Shown: positions 35,505 through 43,800, counted from the stretch's first letter. The stretch is 64,000 bases of DNA from Anaerolineales bacterium (GCA_016789025.1 JAEURC010000021.1:56515-120514), one strand, 5' to 3'. Translations and numbers: made by a program. The notes: generated by a model from the letters alone, not told the origin.

Positions 35505-37583
35505 GTGGCGGCTCAAAAATATTTCCAGTGGCAGAACGACATTTTGCTCAAAGATATTTACCCGATGAGGCTCGTCAAACTGCGCGACGTTCTGGTCTTC
35601 TTCAAGGAAGCCGATCTGTGGGCGGAGTATAAAAACAAAGACATCTCGGCGCTGACCGCAGACGTGGCGGAATATAAACGAGGGATGGAAGCCGCGCGCA
35701 AAGCGGAGATCGATAATTACTCGAAACTCAAAACGTATTTCCTCGCCAAAGATGTGAGCGGCGCGTTTGCCAAATACAAACCCGTCGAACCCGAGGCGAT
35801 GGCGCTCATTCAAAAAAATCACGATCTCTTTATCGCGTCGTGGCCCAAGGATATCCGCGGGGAACGGGGATTCATCCAAAGCCGAATCGAATCGTTCAAA
35901 TTGCAGTTGGGATTCGTGCGCGACCGGGCGCGTTACCTCCAGCGCCAGCTCGATGGGATGCTCCCCGAGCATCCGAACCGCCCGAAGGTGCAGGCGGAAT
36001 ACAAACTCAAAAGCGAATCGTCCATCCCGATGTTGTTGGAGGAGATGGAAAAACTGCGCGAGTTCGACCTGTGTTACGACAAACTCGGCGCGCCGAAACT
36101 GGAATGGTACAAACTCACCAAAGCCGACCCGAACTTTAAAACGCCCGAAGAGGAATTTTTGCGGAGTTACGATTCGAAAACGCCCGTCACCGTGAAAGAC
36201 ATTGCGCGTTTGAAAACGGAGCAATACGCCAAGACCCTCGAAGGCAAGGATCAATATCAACTGCTGGCGGATATCCGCGCGAGGTTCGAGAAGGAGCCGA
36301 AGCGTTTCCCGGTCTGGCTTCAATACATGATCGTCCACTTTTCGGGGATGCGCTACAAATCGGCGCATGGATCGTGGGCAGACCCGAAGGATTTGCTCGT
36401 GCGCCTGCGCGTGGAGGAAGTGAAGAAAGCACAAGCGGCTCTGTCCGACGGGGAGGTGGAAGCGCGTTGTAAGGAGAAGATTGCCCAGTACGAAGGGGCG
36501 GGGGTGAACAAGCCCGGGCTGGCGAAGGCAACTGAAACAGTCTGGAAGGACCGCATTGCGCTGCACATGCAGGGAGTCAAAGCCCGCGGACCGCAATCCC
36601 GCCGCATCGGTTTGGACGGCTTGGCGGAAGCGGAAGCCAAATACGAATTCATGACCATGACGACCGATCAGGCGTTGGCGAAGTTGGAGGCGATGAAGGG
36701 TCAATTCCCCGCGTGGGCGTGGAAGATGATCGTATTGCTCACGCCGTTGCGAGTCAATTACGTCACCGCGCCGGGCTGGGAAACTTTTTCTGCCGAGGAA
36801 GACAAGATTCGATTTGCCGATAAAACTTTTTATCCGCTCCTCAGCAAGTGGGCGACGGATAACACCGGCATGTGGCGACCCGAACACGGGCAGAGCCACG
36901 AACTGATCGTCTCGCGCGCGGTGTGCAATGAGACCGCCGAGCACCTGCAACACATCCGTGGACATTTGCCGCCCGGCGGATTGACTGAAAACGCGGCGCG
37001 TTATTTCAAATTGTTCAAAGCGAAGACCTCGGGCGTTACGTTTATCCGCCCGACGGGAGCGGAACATTACACACAGGGCGCGAGCATCTTTTGGCTGAGA
37101 TTTGTCGGCGGCGAGCCGAGTCCATGGCAGATCGCCAAAGGTGTGGAAGATGCGAATGGGCAAGGTCTGCTGGGGAACTTTGTCGGGAAGAAGCAAAAAG
37201 ATCGAAGTGGAAAGAACGCGCCTGCTGTTTCTTCGTGGCAATACAAAATGGGCGAGCCGATCACGCGGAACCGCACCACAGTAGACGCTAACAAGAAACC
37301 GATCCCCGAACATCAATGGCTGAGGTGGATCCACGAAGCGACGGTAGTTGAGGTCGTTGATACCGCCGACGGCACGTATGTGTACACCTTTGAAACCTCC
37401 CTGCCCGATGATTTCCGCGGCACATCCTGCCTCGGCGTCTTCCGCAACTCGCTCCGCTGGAATCTCGACGACGGCACAGAGGATCTCTACAACCGTTCGT
37501 TCGTCGGCTTTGTGCCGGAAGGTCAGGTTCCGACCGAACACATGAAGACGATGATGGATTGGAATAAGATTTTGGCGAAATAA
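35505..37583 (+). CDS. Large protein of unknown function with an internal repeat
   Basis: 692 residues from a GTG at 35505 with AAGGAG 6 nt upstream; the frame is open from 35418 but that part holds the previous gene's terminator. No signal peptide; soluble, helical and Lys/Glu-rich in the first half. Two related segments stand out: FPVWLQYMIVHFSGMRYKSA (about 270) and FPAWAWKMIVLLTPLRVNYV (about 405), both preceded by a Lys/Glu helix. The SGMR/TPLR pattern is faintly like box I of tyrosine recombinases, but no catalytic Tyr context is found. It lies alone between the cohesin cluster and hicBA. A 731-codon antisense frame covers it and is rejected. Confidence 0.75.
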   Translation: MAAQKYFQWQNDILLKDIYPMRLVKLRDVLVFFKEADLWAEYKNKDISALTADVAEYKRGMEAARKAEIDNYSKLKTYFLAKDVSGAFAKYKPVEPEAMALIQKNHDLFIASWPKDIRGERGFIQSRIESFKLQLGFVRDRARYLQRQLDGMLPEHPNRPKVQAEYKLKSESSIPMLLEEMEKLREFDLCYDKLGAPKLEWYKLTKADPNFKTPEEEFLRSYDSKTPVTVKDIARLKTEQYAKTLEGKDQYQLLADIRARFEKEPKRFPVWLQYMIVHFSGMRYKSAHGSWADPKDLLVRLRVEEVKKAQAALSDGEVEARCKEKIAQYEGAGVNKPGLAKATETVWKDRIALHMQGVKARGPQSRRIGLDGLAEAEAKYEFMTMTTDQALAKLEAMKGQFPAWAWKMIVLLTPLRVNYVTAPGWETFSAEEDKIRFADKTFYPLLSKWATDNTGMWRPEHGQSHELIVSRAVCNETAEHLQHIRGHLPPGGLTENAARYFKLFKAKTSGVTFIRPTGAEHYTQGASIFWLRFVGGEPSPWQIAKGVEDANGQGLLGNFVGKKQKDRSGKNAPAVSSWQYKMGEPITRNRTTVDANKKPIPEHQWLRWIHEATVVEVVDTADGTYVYTFETSLPDDFRGTSCLGVFRNSLRWNLDDGTEDLYNRSFVGFVPEGQVPTEHMKTMMDWNKILAK

Positions 37584-37599
37584 GCGATAATAGAATTTT

Positions 37600-37638
37600 A
37601 ACCCTTGGAGTTAACAGGGTTTTATTCTGGTTTATAAT
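37600..37638 (+). promoter_or_regulatory. hicBA promoter with overlapping inverted repeat
   Basis: TTAACA (37611-37616), a 16-bp spacer and TATAAT (37633-37638). AACCCT/AGGGTT (37600-37621) overlaps the -35 box and could be the terminator of the preceding gene, the antitoxin operator, or both. Confidence 0.6.
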
Positions 37639-37662
37639 TGAATTATGAGAAAGGATAAAGCA

Positions 37663-37875
37663 ATGACAAAAGAGTTTAGCGTTGTAATTGAAAAAGACTC
37701 TGACGGTTATTACGTTGCAAGTGTGCCTGAACTGCAAGGCTGCCATACTCAGGCAAAGTCGCTGGATAAATTGATGATGCGGATTCGAGAAGCGATTGAA
37801 TTATGTCTTGAGGTGGAAAAGGATTATCCAAGAAACCAGTTTGTAGGCGTACAACGAATCGCTGTTGAGGTTTGA
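37663..37875 (+). CDS. hicB: HicB-family antitoxin
   Basis: 70 residues from the ATG at 37663, with AAGGA upstream (a second ATG at 37645 is in frame). FSVVIEKDSDGYYVASVPELQGCHTQAKSLDKLMMRIREAIELCLE is a typical HicB RNase-H-like fold, here without a C-terminal DNA-binding domain. It should neutralise HicA and may repress the operon through the partner. The stop overlaps the hicA start (TGATG). Confidence 0.92.
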   Translation: MTKEFSVVIEKDSDGYYVASVPELQGCHTQAKSLDKLMMRIREAIELCLEVEKDYPRNQFVGVQRIAVEV

Positions 37876-38102
37876 TGGCGAAGCTGGCGCGGCTCACGGG
37901 GCAACAGGTTATTGTCGCTTTGAGAAAGGCGGGTTTTGAAGTATTGCGGATCAAAGGAAGCCACCATTTTTTGCGACACCCCGATGGGAGAAGCACGGTG
38001 GTGCCAGTTCATCGAAGTGAAATAATCGGTCCCGGCTTGATGTTGAAAATTCTTCGCGATTGCGAATTGGAACGAGAAGAGTTCATGTCCTTTATCAAAT
38101 AA
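37875..38102 (+). CDS. hicA: HicA-family toxin (mRNA interferase)
   Basis: 75 residues from the ATG at 37875. The double-stranded-RNA-binding-like fold shows LARLTGQQVIVALRKAGFEV, the catalytic His in IKGSHHFLRHPDG and TVVPVHRSEIIGPGLMLKILRD. HicA cuts mRNA when HicB is lost. Antitoxin-first order is known for part of this family. All key residues are present, so it looks active. Confidence 0.93.
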   Translation: MAKLARLTGQQVIVALRKAGFEVLRIKGSHHFLRHPDGRSTVVPVHRSEIIGPGLMLKILRDCELEREEFMSFIK

Positions 38103-38144
38103 AGTTTGTTCAAGAGAAGTTTCGTACTCGTTCTGAATTTCCCC

Positions 38145-38171
38145 TGCAACTTTTCCCCACCGACTCCTGTA
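38145..38171 (+). promoter_or_regulatory. ECF-type promoter of the sigma gene
   Basis: TGCAAC-TTTTCCCC (-35 side, 38145-38158) and TGTA (38168-38171), 17 bp between the CAAC and TGTA boxes. The same arrangement recurs at 39975-40001. It ends 13 nt before the ATG, so the transcript may be almost leaderless. Confidence 0.65.
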
Positions 38172-38184
38172 CTACAATTCAGCC

Positions 38185-38721
38185 ATGACCGCGCCCACCG
38201 ACCGCGACCTGATCGTCCGCGCCCGTCGCGGTGACGGCGACGCGTTCAGTGAACTCGTCACGCGTTATCAGATCAACGTGTTCAACGTCTGCTACCGCAT
38301 TTTGCACGAGCGCGGCGAAGCCGAAGACCTCGCGCAAGACACGTTCATGCGCGCGTATAATCGCCTCGAACAATTCGATCTCGAGCGCGAGTTCGGTCCG
38401 TGGGTGAGGCGCGTCGCGGCGAACTTGTGCCTCAATCATCTCGAGTCGCAAAAAGTCTCCGCGCCGCTCGACGAGGATCGGGATGCCGATGAAAGTCAAC
38501 GACCTGAGAAGCAGGTTGAGGCGCGAGAACGAAGCGAGCAGATCCGCGGCGCGCTCGCGTCGTTGCCCGCGCATTATCGCGTCGTCGTCGAACTCAGGCA
38601 TTATCAAGAATTGTCGTACGATGAAATCGCGGCTGAGTTAAAAATCCCATTGAGCGACGTGAAGAGTCATCTCTTCCGCGCCCGCAAATTGTTGGCGGAG
38701 AAACTCCATGCACCTGACTGA
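38185..38721 (+). CDS. ECF sigma factor, RpoE/SigW-like
   Basis: 178 residues. Region 2: FSELVTRYQINVFNVCYRIL, EAEDLAQDTFMRAYNRLEQF and FGPWVRRVAANLCLNHL. Region 4: LPAHYRVVVELRHYQELSYDEIAAELKIPLSDVKSHLFRARKLL (split motif). The gene overlaps the anti-sigma gene by 14 bases, the usual arrangement for a sigma and its ZAS anti-sigma. Its promoter motif is shared by the membrane-protein gene at 40036, suggesting autoregulation and a small regulon. Confidence 0.95.
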   Translation: MTAPTDRDLIVRARRGDGDAFSELVTRYQINVFNVCYRILHERGEAEDLAQDTFMRAYNRLEQFDLEREFGPWVRRVAANLCLNHLESQKVSAPLDEDRDADESQRPEKQVEARERSEQIRGALASLPAHYRVVVELRHYQELSYDEIAAELKIPLSDVKSHLFRARKLLAEKLHAPD

Positions 38722-39229
38722 CGAACAGTTGAACGAATATCTTGATAACGAAATCCCAGACCGCGCGGACATCGAATCGCATCTCGCCTCATGCGCGGAT
38801 TGCGCGGCGCGTCTCACCGTGCTTCAATCTTTATTCGCCGAGTTGGATTCCCTCCCCGACATAGCTTTATCCACCAACCTCGCCGTCCGCTTCGCCTCGA
38901 CGGGACAACTGGTTCCCCAACTCCCACGCTGGCTCACGCTGACAGCGACTCTCCAAGCCGCGCTCGCATTGATCGCTCTTGTCGCCGCCGCGCCGTTTGT
39001 GATGAATCTCTTGCCTGCGATTGAAACGCCATCGTTCACCGAAATATTTTTCCGAATCCAATCGCAGTGGCTTAACCTCTTCACAACAATTACCAATTAC
39101 CAATTACCCAATTTACCAACATTGCCGCCTCTTCAAATCCCGACCCTCACCCTTTCCCTCGCCCTCGCTGGCGCATCCCTGCTCTGGCTGGTGGGGAATG
39201 GGTTGCTGTTGAGGAAGCAAATTCGATAA
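38708..39229 (+). CDS. Membrane anti-sigma factor with ZAS zinc finger
   Basis: 173 residues. The N-terminal cytoplasmic ZAS domain has the HLASCADCAARL motif (His-x3-Cys-x2-Cys), preceded by LTDEQLNEYLDNEI. Membrane segments lie near 78-102 and 148-166. Residues about 127-140 (TITNYQLPNLPT) are encoded by an in-frame tract of the AATTACC repeat (family D), between the two membrane segments and so probably outside the cell or in the membrane. It should hold the sigma factor inactive. Confidence 0.9.
   Translation: MHLTDEQLNEYLDNEIPDRADIESHLASCADCAARLTVLQSLFAELDSLPDIALSTNLAVRFASTGQLVPQLPRWLTLTATLQAALALIALVAAAPFVMNLLPAIETPSFTEIFFRIQSQWLNLFTTITNYQLPNLPTLPPLQIPTLTLSLALAGASLLWLVGNGLLLRKQIR
39091..39119. 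repeat. Word repeat family D (AATTACC) inside the anti-sigma gene
   Basis: Three tandem AATTACC words and a degenerate fourth, in frame and without a stop. Other tracts: 40696-40722, 42978-43010 and (inverted) 55771-55790. Confidence 0.75.
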
Positions 39230-39268
39230 TTGCGTAGGACGCGCGCCATAGGCGTCTAACGCGTCCGT

Positions 39269-39288
39269 TGGCGTTAGAGAACGCCAAC
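39269..39288. repeat. Repeat family I, copy 2
   Basis: TTGGCGTT and AACGCCAA around AGAG, with the same GCGTTAGAGAACGC core as 17020-17039. It lies between the anti-sigma gene and the next membrane gene. Confidence 0.7.
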
Positions 39289-39314
39289 TACACGCGAAAT
39301 TCAGGAGACCATAC

Positions 39315-39809
39315 ATGACCGAAATCATCCGTGTAGCACTGCTCGTCACATTACTCGCCGTTGCCTTCGCTTGTTACTTTCTTGTCGTCAGCGCGTTCTT
39401 CAACAAGCGCGTCTTGAAAACCCTCAACGTGGCGAAGCAACTCCCCGCGCGTTCTCTTGGAATCGGATTTGTCAACTTCCTTTTCTTCGGCACGATTGCA
39501 GTTGTGTTGTTGGGAATTGCCGATAGTGTCGGGAATGGTGTGATCAAATTCATCGTAACGATCCCGTCGTTATTACTTGCAACTGTTCTGACGATCTTCC
39601 TCAGCCTTGGTCTCTCTGCGATGGTCAGCCTGCTCGGTGAGCGCATCTTTCCCGATCTTCCAACATGGAAAAAATCATTTTGGGGAACGGTGATCCTCAC
39701 GTTCTCATCCGCCATTCCCTTTGTAGGATGGTTCCTGCTCTTCCCATTCGTCGCCCTCACAGGCTTCGGCGCGGTGATCTTGGGATTCTTCCAACGCGAT
39801 ACACCATAA
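39315..39809 (+). CDS. Multi-pass membrane protein
   Basis: 164 residues, four hydrophobic segments (about 7-29, 44-66, 75-98, 120-160). CAGGAG precedes the ATG. It lies after the sigma/anti-sigma pair and looks distantly like the 40036 protein in layout (helix pairs, FVGWFLLFPFVALTGFGAVILG near the end, against LIGWLFVWIPLLITSFGATAFAL). They may be divergent paralogues serving the same envelope response. Function unknown. Confidence 0.75.
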   Translation: MTEIIRVALLVTLLAVAFACYFLVVSAFFNKRVLKTLNVAKQLPARSLGIGFVNFLFFGTIAVVLLGIADSVGNGVIKFIVTIPSLLLATVLTIFLSLGLSAMVSLLGERIFPDLPTWKKSFWGTVILTFSSAIPFVGWFLLFPFVALTGFGAVILGFFQRDTP

Positions 39810-39905
39810 ACCTGACAGGTCTCCGAGAAACCTAGCCCGATATTGACTTTGTCTACTCGAATGTTCTGATTGGCTTTCGTGAACCGAAGACCTGTCAGGT
39901 TTTTC
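39808..39905. repeat. Inverted repeat family H (AAACCTGACAGGTCT)
   Basis: A 98-bp element with perfect 15-bp arms (AAACCTGACAGGTCT and AGACCTGTCAGGTTT) followed by TTCAC. The left arm overlaps the stop of the membrane gene, so it may also end transcription. Confidence 0.75.
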
Positions 39906-39974
39906 ACACAAGACGCGCTAACCCCGCGTCTTTTCTTTTTAAATCCTTCGTGCCCTTTGTGGTAAGAAAATCCC

Positions 39975-40001
39975 TGCAACTTTTCCCCTCATCCCCCTGT
40001 A
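39975..40001 (+). promoter_or_regulatory. ECF-type promoter of the membrane-protein gene
   Basis: TGCAAC-TTTTCCCC and TGTA with 17 bp between boxes, matching 38145-38171 almost base for base in the upstream part. It starts 61 nt before the ATG at 40036. Confidence 0.65.
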
Positions 40002-40035
40002 TCCCATACATCAACCAAAAGAAAGGACATTCCCC

Positions 40036-40572
40036 ATGGCAGACATTTCCGCCATCTTCTTCATCCTCTTGATCATCGGCGTCGCGTTCCCTGCGATGCT
40101 CTCCGCGTGGTGGCTGTTGTTCCCAAAACTCATCCAGCGCGCGCAGACCCGCGTCGAAAAATCCCTCGGCGCCACCTTCTGGCTGGGACTCATCGTCGTC
40201 ATTGCGCTCATCATCCCCATCACCATCTTGATGGCATTGCCGATCGGTCCCGCCAAATCCCTTGCGTGGATTCTGCTCGGCGCGTCGCTTGCGTACTCCT
40301 CCATCGGTTCGGCTGGCATCGCCGCGCACCTCGGCGAGCGGATGAGACAAACGAGCAATAACTATTCGCCCTTCAACGCGTTCATCCGTGGCGCGGTGAT
40401 CCTCGAACTCGCCGCCTTCTTCCCGCTCATCGGCTGGCTCTTCGTGTGGATTCCCCTCCTCATCACCTCCTTCGGTGCGACAGCATTTGCGCTATTGAAT
40501 TGGATGCCGAGGGTGAAGGTAAACACGGAAACAGGTACACATGTAAACACGTTGAAAGCGGAAGGTGTGTAG
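40036..40572 (+). CDS. Multi-pass membrane protein, probable ECF regulon member
   Basis: 178 residues, four hydrophobic segments (about 5-28, 48-68, 75-95, 118-152). AAAGGA precedes the ATG. The last 15 or so residues (VNTETGTHVNTLKAEGV) come from a family-E repeat that has replaced or extended the C-terminus. An ECF-type promoter identical in layout to that of the sigma gene lies upstream. Function unknown; an envelope-stress role is inferred from the promoter. Confidence 0.8.
   Translation: MADISAIFFILLIIGVAFPAMLSAWWLLFPKLIQRAQTRVEKSLGATFWLGLIVVIALIIPITILMALPIGPAKSLAWILLGASLAYSSIGSAGIAAHLGERMRQTSNNYSPFNAFIRGAVILELAAFFPLIGWLFVWIPLLITSFGATAFALLNWMPRVKVNTETGTHVNTLKAEGV
40517..40552. repeat. 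Word repeat family E inside a C-terminus
   Basis: GGTAAACACGGAAACAGGTA and ATGTAAACACG, read in frame as the tail of the 40036 protein. Confidence 0.7.
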
Positions 40573-40722
40573 AAAGTGGAGAGTAGAAAGTAAGTAAACC
40601 CATCACATTCCACTTTCTATACCCACCAATCCTCTAATCCTCTAATCATCCAGTCTCTAGTCTCCTTCCCTCACACCTCACCCCTCCGCCCTCTAATTAC
40701 TACTTACCAATTACCAATTACC
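40573..40722. repeat. Low-complexity word repeats (families F and D)
   Basis: GAAAGTGGAGAGTAGAAAG with an inverted CCACTTTCTA, then AATCCTCTAATC..CAGTCTCTAGTCTCC (F), then TTACCAATTACCAATTACC (D), which runs directly into the ATG at 40723. No gene and no ribosome site in these 150 nt. Confidence 0.75.
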
Positions 40723-42198
40723 ATGCTCACCCGCCGCGACTTCCTCAAACTCTCCGCCCTCGTCACCGCCAGCGCCGCGCTTTCCTCCTGCGCTCCGATT
40801 TACAGACGACTCGCGGGCGGACTCCCTGCCCTCCCGTGGATTCCCCTCGAGGCGCAAGATTTTCTCGCGCTGAATCGCCTCACGTTTGGACCTCGAGTCG
40901 AGGAACGCGCCCGCTTCGCAGAGATCGGATTGCACGCCTTCATCGAAGAGCAACTCGATTTCGAATCCATTGACGACCTTGCCTGCACCCTGCAACTTTC
41001 AAACTTTAAAACCTTGAACATGGACGCGAACGAGATCGAAGGCGTCACCAATCAACTCTTCGACGGCTACGACCGCGAACGACCCGCGCGCGAATTACGC
41101 CAGGCAACATTGCTTCGCCAGATTTACAGCAAACGCCAACTCTACGAGATCATGGTCGAATTTTGGAGCGACCACTTCAACATCTTCATCGAGAAGGAAC
41201 CGCTGTTTTATCTCAAGCCTGTTGACGACCGCGAAGTGATTCGGAAACACGCGCTCGGCAACTTCCGCGATCTGCTGTGGGCGTCGGCGCATTCGCCCGC
41301 GATGTTGGTCTATCTCGATAACCACGTCAACGAGAAAAGTCATCCCAACGAAAATTATGCCCGTGAATTGATGGAACTCCACACCCTCGGCGTGGACGGC
41401 GGCTACACTCAAAACGACGTGATGGAACTCGCGCGTTGTCTCACGGGTTGGACGGTCAAAGAACATTTTTGGTTAGGCGAGTTCACTTTCAATAAAGACA
41501 TCCATGATGAAGGGGCGAAAAATGTTTTGGGTTTGGCGATCCAGCCGAACGGTCAGCGTGAAGCGGAGCAAGTTATCGAGCGTCTCGCGTCGCATCCATC
41601 CACCGCGCGATTCATCGCAACGAAATTAACTCGTCGCTTCATCGCCGATGATCCTCCGCAAGAGATCGTCGAGAAAGCCGCGCAAACTTTTCTCAACACG
41701 AACGGCGATATCAAATCTGTGTTGCGAGTCATTTTGCTCGATGGTCTTGCGCTCGCACAACCGAAATACAAACGCCCCGCGAACTTCATCGCGTCTGCCC
41801 TGCGACTCACCAACACCGAAACCGATGGCGCGCTCGCTGATTATCTGCTTCGCATGGGTCAGCAATATTTCAATTTGCCCACGCCCGATGGTTATCCCGA
41901 TCGCAGTGAGCCGTGGCAAAGCAATCTCATGCCGCGTTGGCAATTCGCGTTCGAGTTGATGCGCGATGAAATTTCTGGCTCGAAAAATAATTTAAATCAT
42001 TTATTGGATGTCGGCTCTTCGGGCATTCTCGCCGACGATGTGGATTCTCTCACCTCTCTGCTTTTGGGCGCGCCTCTAGAACGCATCGAACGCGACGGGC
42101 TGATTGATGCAGTCCATTCAGCCGATGCCACGCCTGAGGAGACTCTGCAAATCCTCGCCGCAGGGATTCTCGCCTCGCCCGCGTTTCAGTGGCGTTGA
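40723..42198 (+). CDS. DUF1800 family secreted protein
   Basis: 491 residues. The N-terminus has a twin-arginine signal (RRDFLKLS) and a lipobox-like LSSC, then the DUF1800 body: LNRLTFGPRVEE, RQATLLRQIY, MVEFWSDHFNIF, LMELHTLGVDGGYTQNDVMELARCLTGWT and a C-terminal LMPRWQFAFELM segment. Its ATG directly abuts a word repeat with no Shine-Dalgarno. It is paired with a DUF1501 gene, as across many phyla; the pair is thought to be exported together, with no proven function. Confidence 0.9.
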   Translation: MLTRRDFLKLSALVTASAALSSCAPIYRRLAGGLPALPWIPLEAQDFLALNRLTFGPRVEERARFAEIGLHAFIEEQLDFESIDDLACTLQLSNFKTLNMDANEIEGVTNQLFDGYDRERPARELRQATLLRQIYSKRQLYEIMVEFWSDHFNIFIEKEPLFYLKPVDDREVIRKHALGNFRDLLWASAHSPAMLVYLDNHVNEKSHPNENYARELMELHTLGVDGGYTQNDVMELARCLTGWTVKEHFWLGEFTFNKDIHDEGAKNVLGLAIQPNGQREAEQVIERLASHPSTARFIATKLTRRFIADDPPQEIVEKAAQTFLNTNGDIKSVLRVILLDGLALAQPKYKRPANFIASALRLTNTETDGALADYLLRMGQQYFNLPTPDGYPDRSEPWQSNLMPRWQFAFELMRDEISGSKNNLNHLLDVGSSGILADDVDSLTSLLLGAPLERIERDGLIDAVHSADATPEETLQILAAGILASPAFQWR

Positions 42199-42204
42199 CT
42201 CGCC

Positions 42205-42290
42205 ATGTCACTCTGAGGGAGCGCTAGCGACCGAAGAGTCTCGATGATCGTGTCGGAGATGCTTCGTCGCTTCGCTCCTCAGCATGACAT
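42205..42290. repeat. Palindromic repeat family B, copy 2
   Basis: ATGTCACTCTGAGGGAGCG to CGCTCCTCAGCATGACAT, with inner arms GAAGAGTCTC and GGAGATGCTTCG, between the DUF1800 and DUF1501 genes. Confidence 0.85.
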
Positions 42291-42304
42291 ACCAAGGAGT
42301 AAAC

Positions 42305-43507
42305 ATGCTACAAACCCTACCCACCCTTCAACAAAAATCATGGATGCCGCGCCTTGCGTTCGCGCCTCACAACGTTGCGCCGCGCGGCGACACGCTCGTT
42401 GTCATCTTCCTGCGCGGCGCCGCGGACATTCTCAACATGGTCGTGCCGCATGGCGAAGAGGCGTACTATGCGATGCGACCCACGTTGGGAGTGGCAAGAC
42501 CTGACGACAGCGCAAAGAAGAAAGCTGACCGAGCAATTGACCTCGATGGCTTCTTCGGCTTTCACCCATCCATGAGCGCGTTGCTTGATCCGTGGCAGTC
42601 GAATCAACTCGCCATCATCCACGCGTGCGGCGCGCCAGACGAATCGCGGAGTCACTTCAAAGCGATGGAACTCATGGAGCGCGGCGTGGACGATGAGCGC
42701 GGTCCCGCGTCAGGTTGGATCGGTCGTCACCTCGCCACGTTGAACACAGGCAACTCGTCACCGCTTCGAGCGGTGGGGATGGGAACCCGCCCGCAGAGGA
42801 GTCTGAGCGGAAGCGTCCCAGTCTCCGCGTTGCGTTCGATCGCGGATTTTCATCTCGGCGGCGATCCGCGCGCTCTGCAACAAATGCGAGCGGCGTTGAA
42901 TGTTGTTTATGAAGATGATGTGTTGGGACAAGACACGCTCTCGATCATGGACACTCTCGAAACACTCGACCCCGCCACTTACCAATCCCCATTTACCAAT
43001 TACCCTGATTCTGAATTCGGTCTCGCGCTCAAACAAACCGCCATGCTCATCAAAGCCGAAGTGGGTCTCGAAGTCTCAGCCATTGACGTGGGCGGCTGGG
43101 ACACGCACTTCGCGCAAGGCTCAACGATTGGCATCATGCCGAATCTGATGAAAGATTTAGCCGATGGCATGGCGGCATTTCACGCGGACATGCAAGACCA
43201 CATGCAGAATCTCACCGTCGTCACCATGTCTGAGTTTGGACGCCGCGCCTCCGAGAATGGAAGCCTCGGCACCGATCACGGACACGGTAGCATGATGATG
43301 GTGATGGGCGGCAACGTGGACGGCGGCAAAGTCCACGGCGAATGGCCTGGGCTGGAGGATGGTCAAATGATCGGACCAGGCGACCTCGCCGTCACGACCG
43401 ATTATCGCGATGTGCTCTCCGAAGTTTTGCAGAAACGCTTGAACAATCCCGCGACAGATCAGATCTTTCCTGATTACGTGCCTGTTATGAGAAATTTGTT
43501 GAAATAA
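42305..43507 (+). CDS. DUF1501 family protein
   Basis: 400 residues from the ATG at 42305 with AAGGAG upstream. VVIFLRGAADILNMVVPHGEEAYY, a Ser/Thr-poor HPSM segment, SRSHFKAMELMERG, GGWDTHFAQG and MSEFGRRASENGSLGTDHGHG match the sulfatase-like DUF1501 fold. There is no obvious signal peptide of its own; transport with the Tat-signal DUF1800 partner is possible. Residues about 228-236 (YQSPFTNYPD) are encoded by an in-frame AATTACC-type repeat. Confidence 0.9.
   Translation: MLQTLPTLQQKSWMPRLAFAPHNVAPRGDTLVVIFLRGAADILNMVVPHGEEAYYAMRPTLGVARPDDSAKKKADRAIDLDGFFGFHPSMSALLDPWQSNQLAIIHACGAPDESRSHFKAMELMERGVDDERGPASGWIGRHLATLNTGNSSPLRAVGMGTRPQRSLSGSVPVSALRSIADFHLGGDPRALQQMRAALNVVYEDDVLGQDTLSIMDTLETLDPATYQSPFTNYPDSEFGLALKQTAMLIKAEVGLEVSAIDVGGWDTHFAQGSTIGIMPNLMKDLADGMAAFHADMQDHMQNLTVVTMSEFGRRASENGSLGTDHGHGSMMMVMGGNVDGGKVHGEWPGLEDGQMIGPGDLAVTTDYRDVLSEVLQKRLNNPATDQIFPDYVPVMRNLLK
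42978..43010. repeat. Word repeat family D inside the DUF1501 gene
   Basis: TTACCAATCCCC-ATTTACCAATTACC, in frame, in a region where the family usually has a short loop (inferred). Confidence 0.6.
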
Positions 43508-43516
43508 TGACCGTCC

Positions 43517-43772
43517 ATGTCATGCTGAGGAGCGGAGCGACGAAGCATCTCCGATACGACAGACCGAGACCCTCGGTCGCGAAAAGAGTCTGATGATGCT
43601 CTTTTGCTTTCATCGCCGTTCTCGGCGGGCTGAAGCCCTGCCTCAGTTCATGAAAGTCCGCTCAAAGCGGACTCGTTACGCCAGCCCGAAGGGCTTCCAT
43701 GTGCTGAGCAGGTGGCTTTAGCCCCGCGAAACAGAGACCCTCGAAACGCGAGGCGTCCCTCAAAGTGACATG
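43517..43772. repeat. Nested palindromic repeats (family B with an inserted second family)
   Basis: The outer element opens ATGTCATGCTGAGGAGCG and closes CCCTCAAAGTGACATG. Inside it, 43625-43735 holds a different palindrome, GGCGGGCTGAAGCCC..CTGAGCAGG..GGCTTTAGCCCC, with a further AGTCCGC/GCGGACT pair. There is no gene in 43508-43800. Confidence 0.7.
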
Positions 43773-43800
43773 CCAGATTTCAATTACAATCCATCGCACG

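Noticed and set aside
35346..37541. A 731-codon open frame on the minus strand opposite the 692-residue gene
   Set aside because: The plus-strand gene has AAGGAG-GTG, normal codon bias and sensible composition. The minus frame is rich in Arg, His and Phe, has no ribosome site and starts inside the sense gene's end.
35505..37583. Tyrosine-recombinase identity for the unknown 692-residue protein
   Set aside because: Only a faint SGMR/TPLR resemblance to box I; the His-x-x-Arg and catalytic Tyr context are not found.
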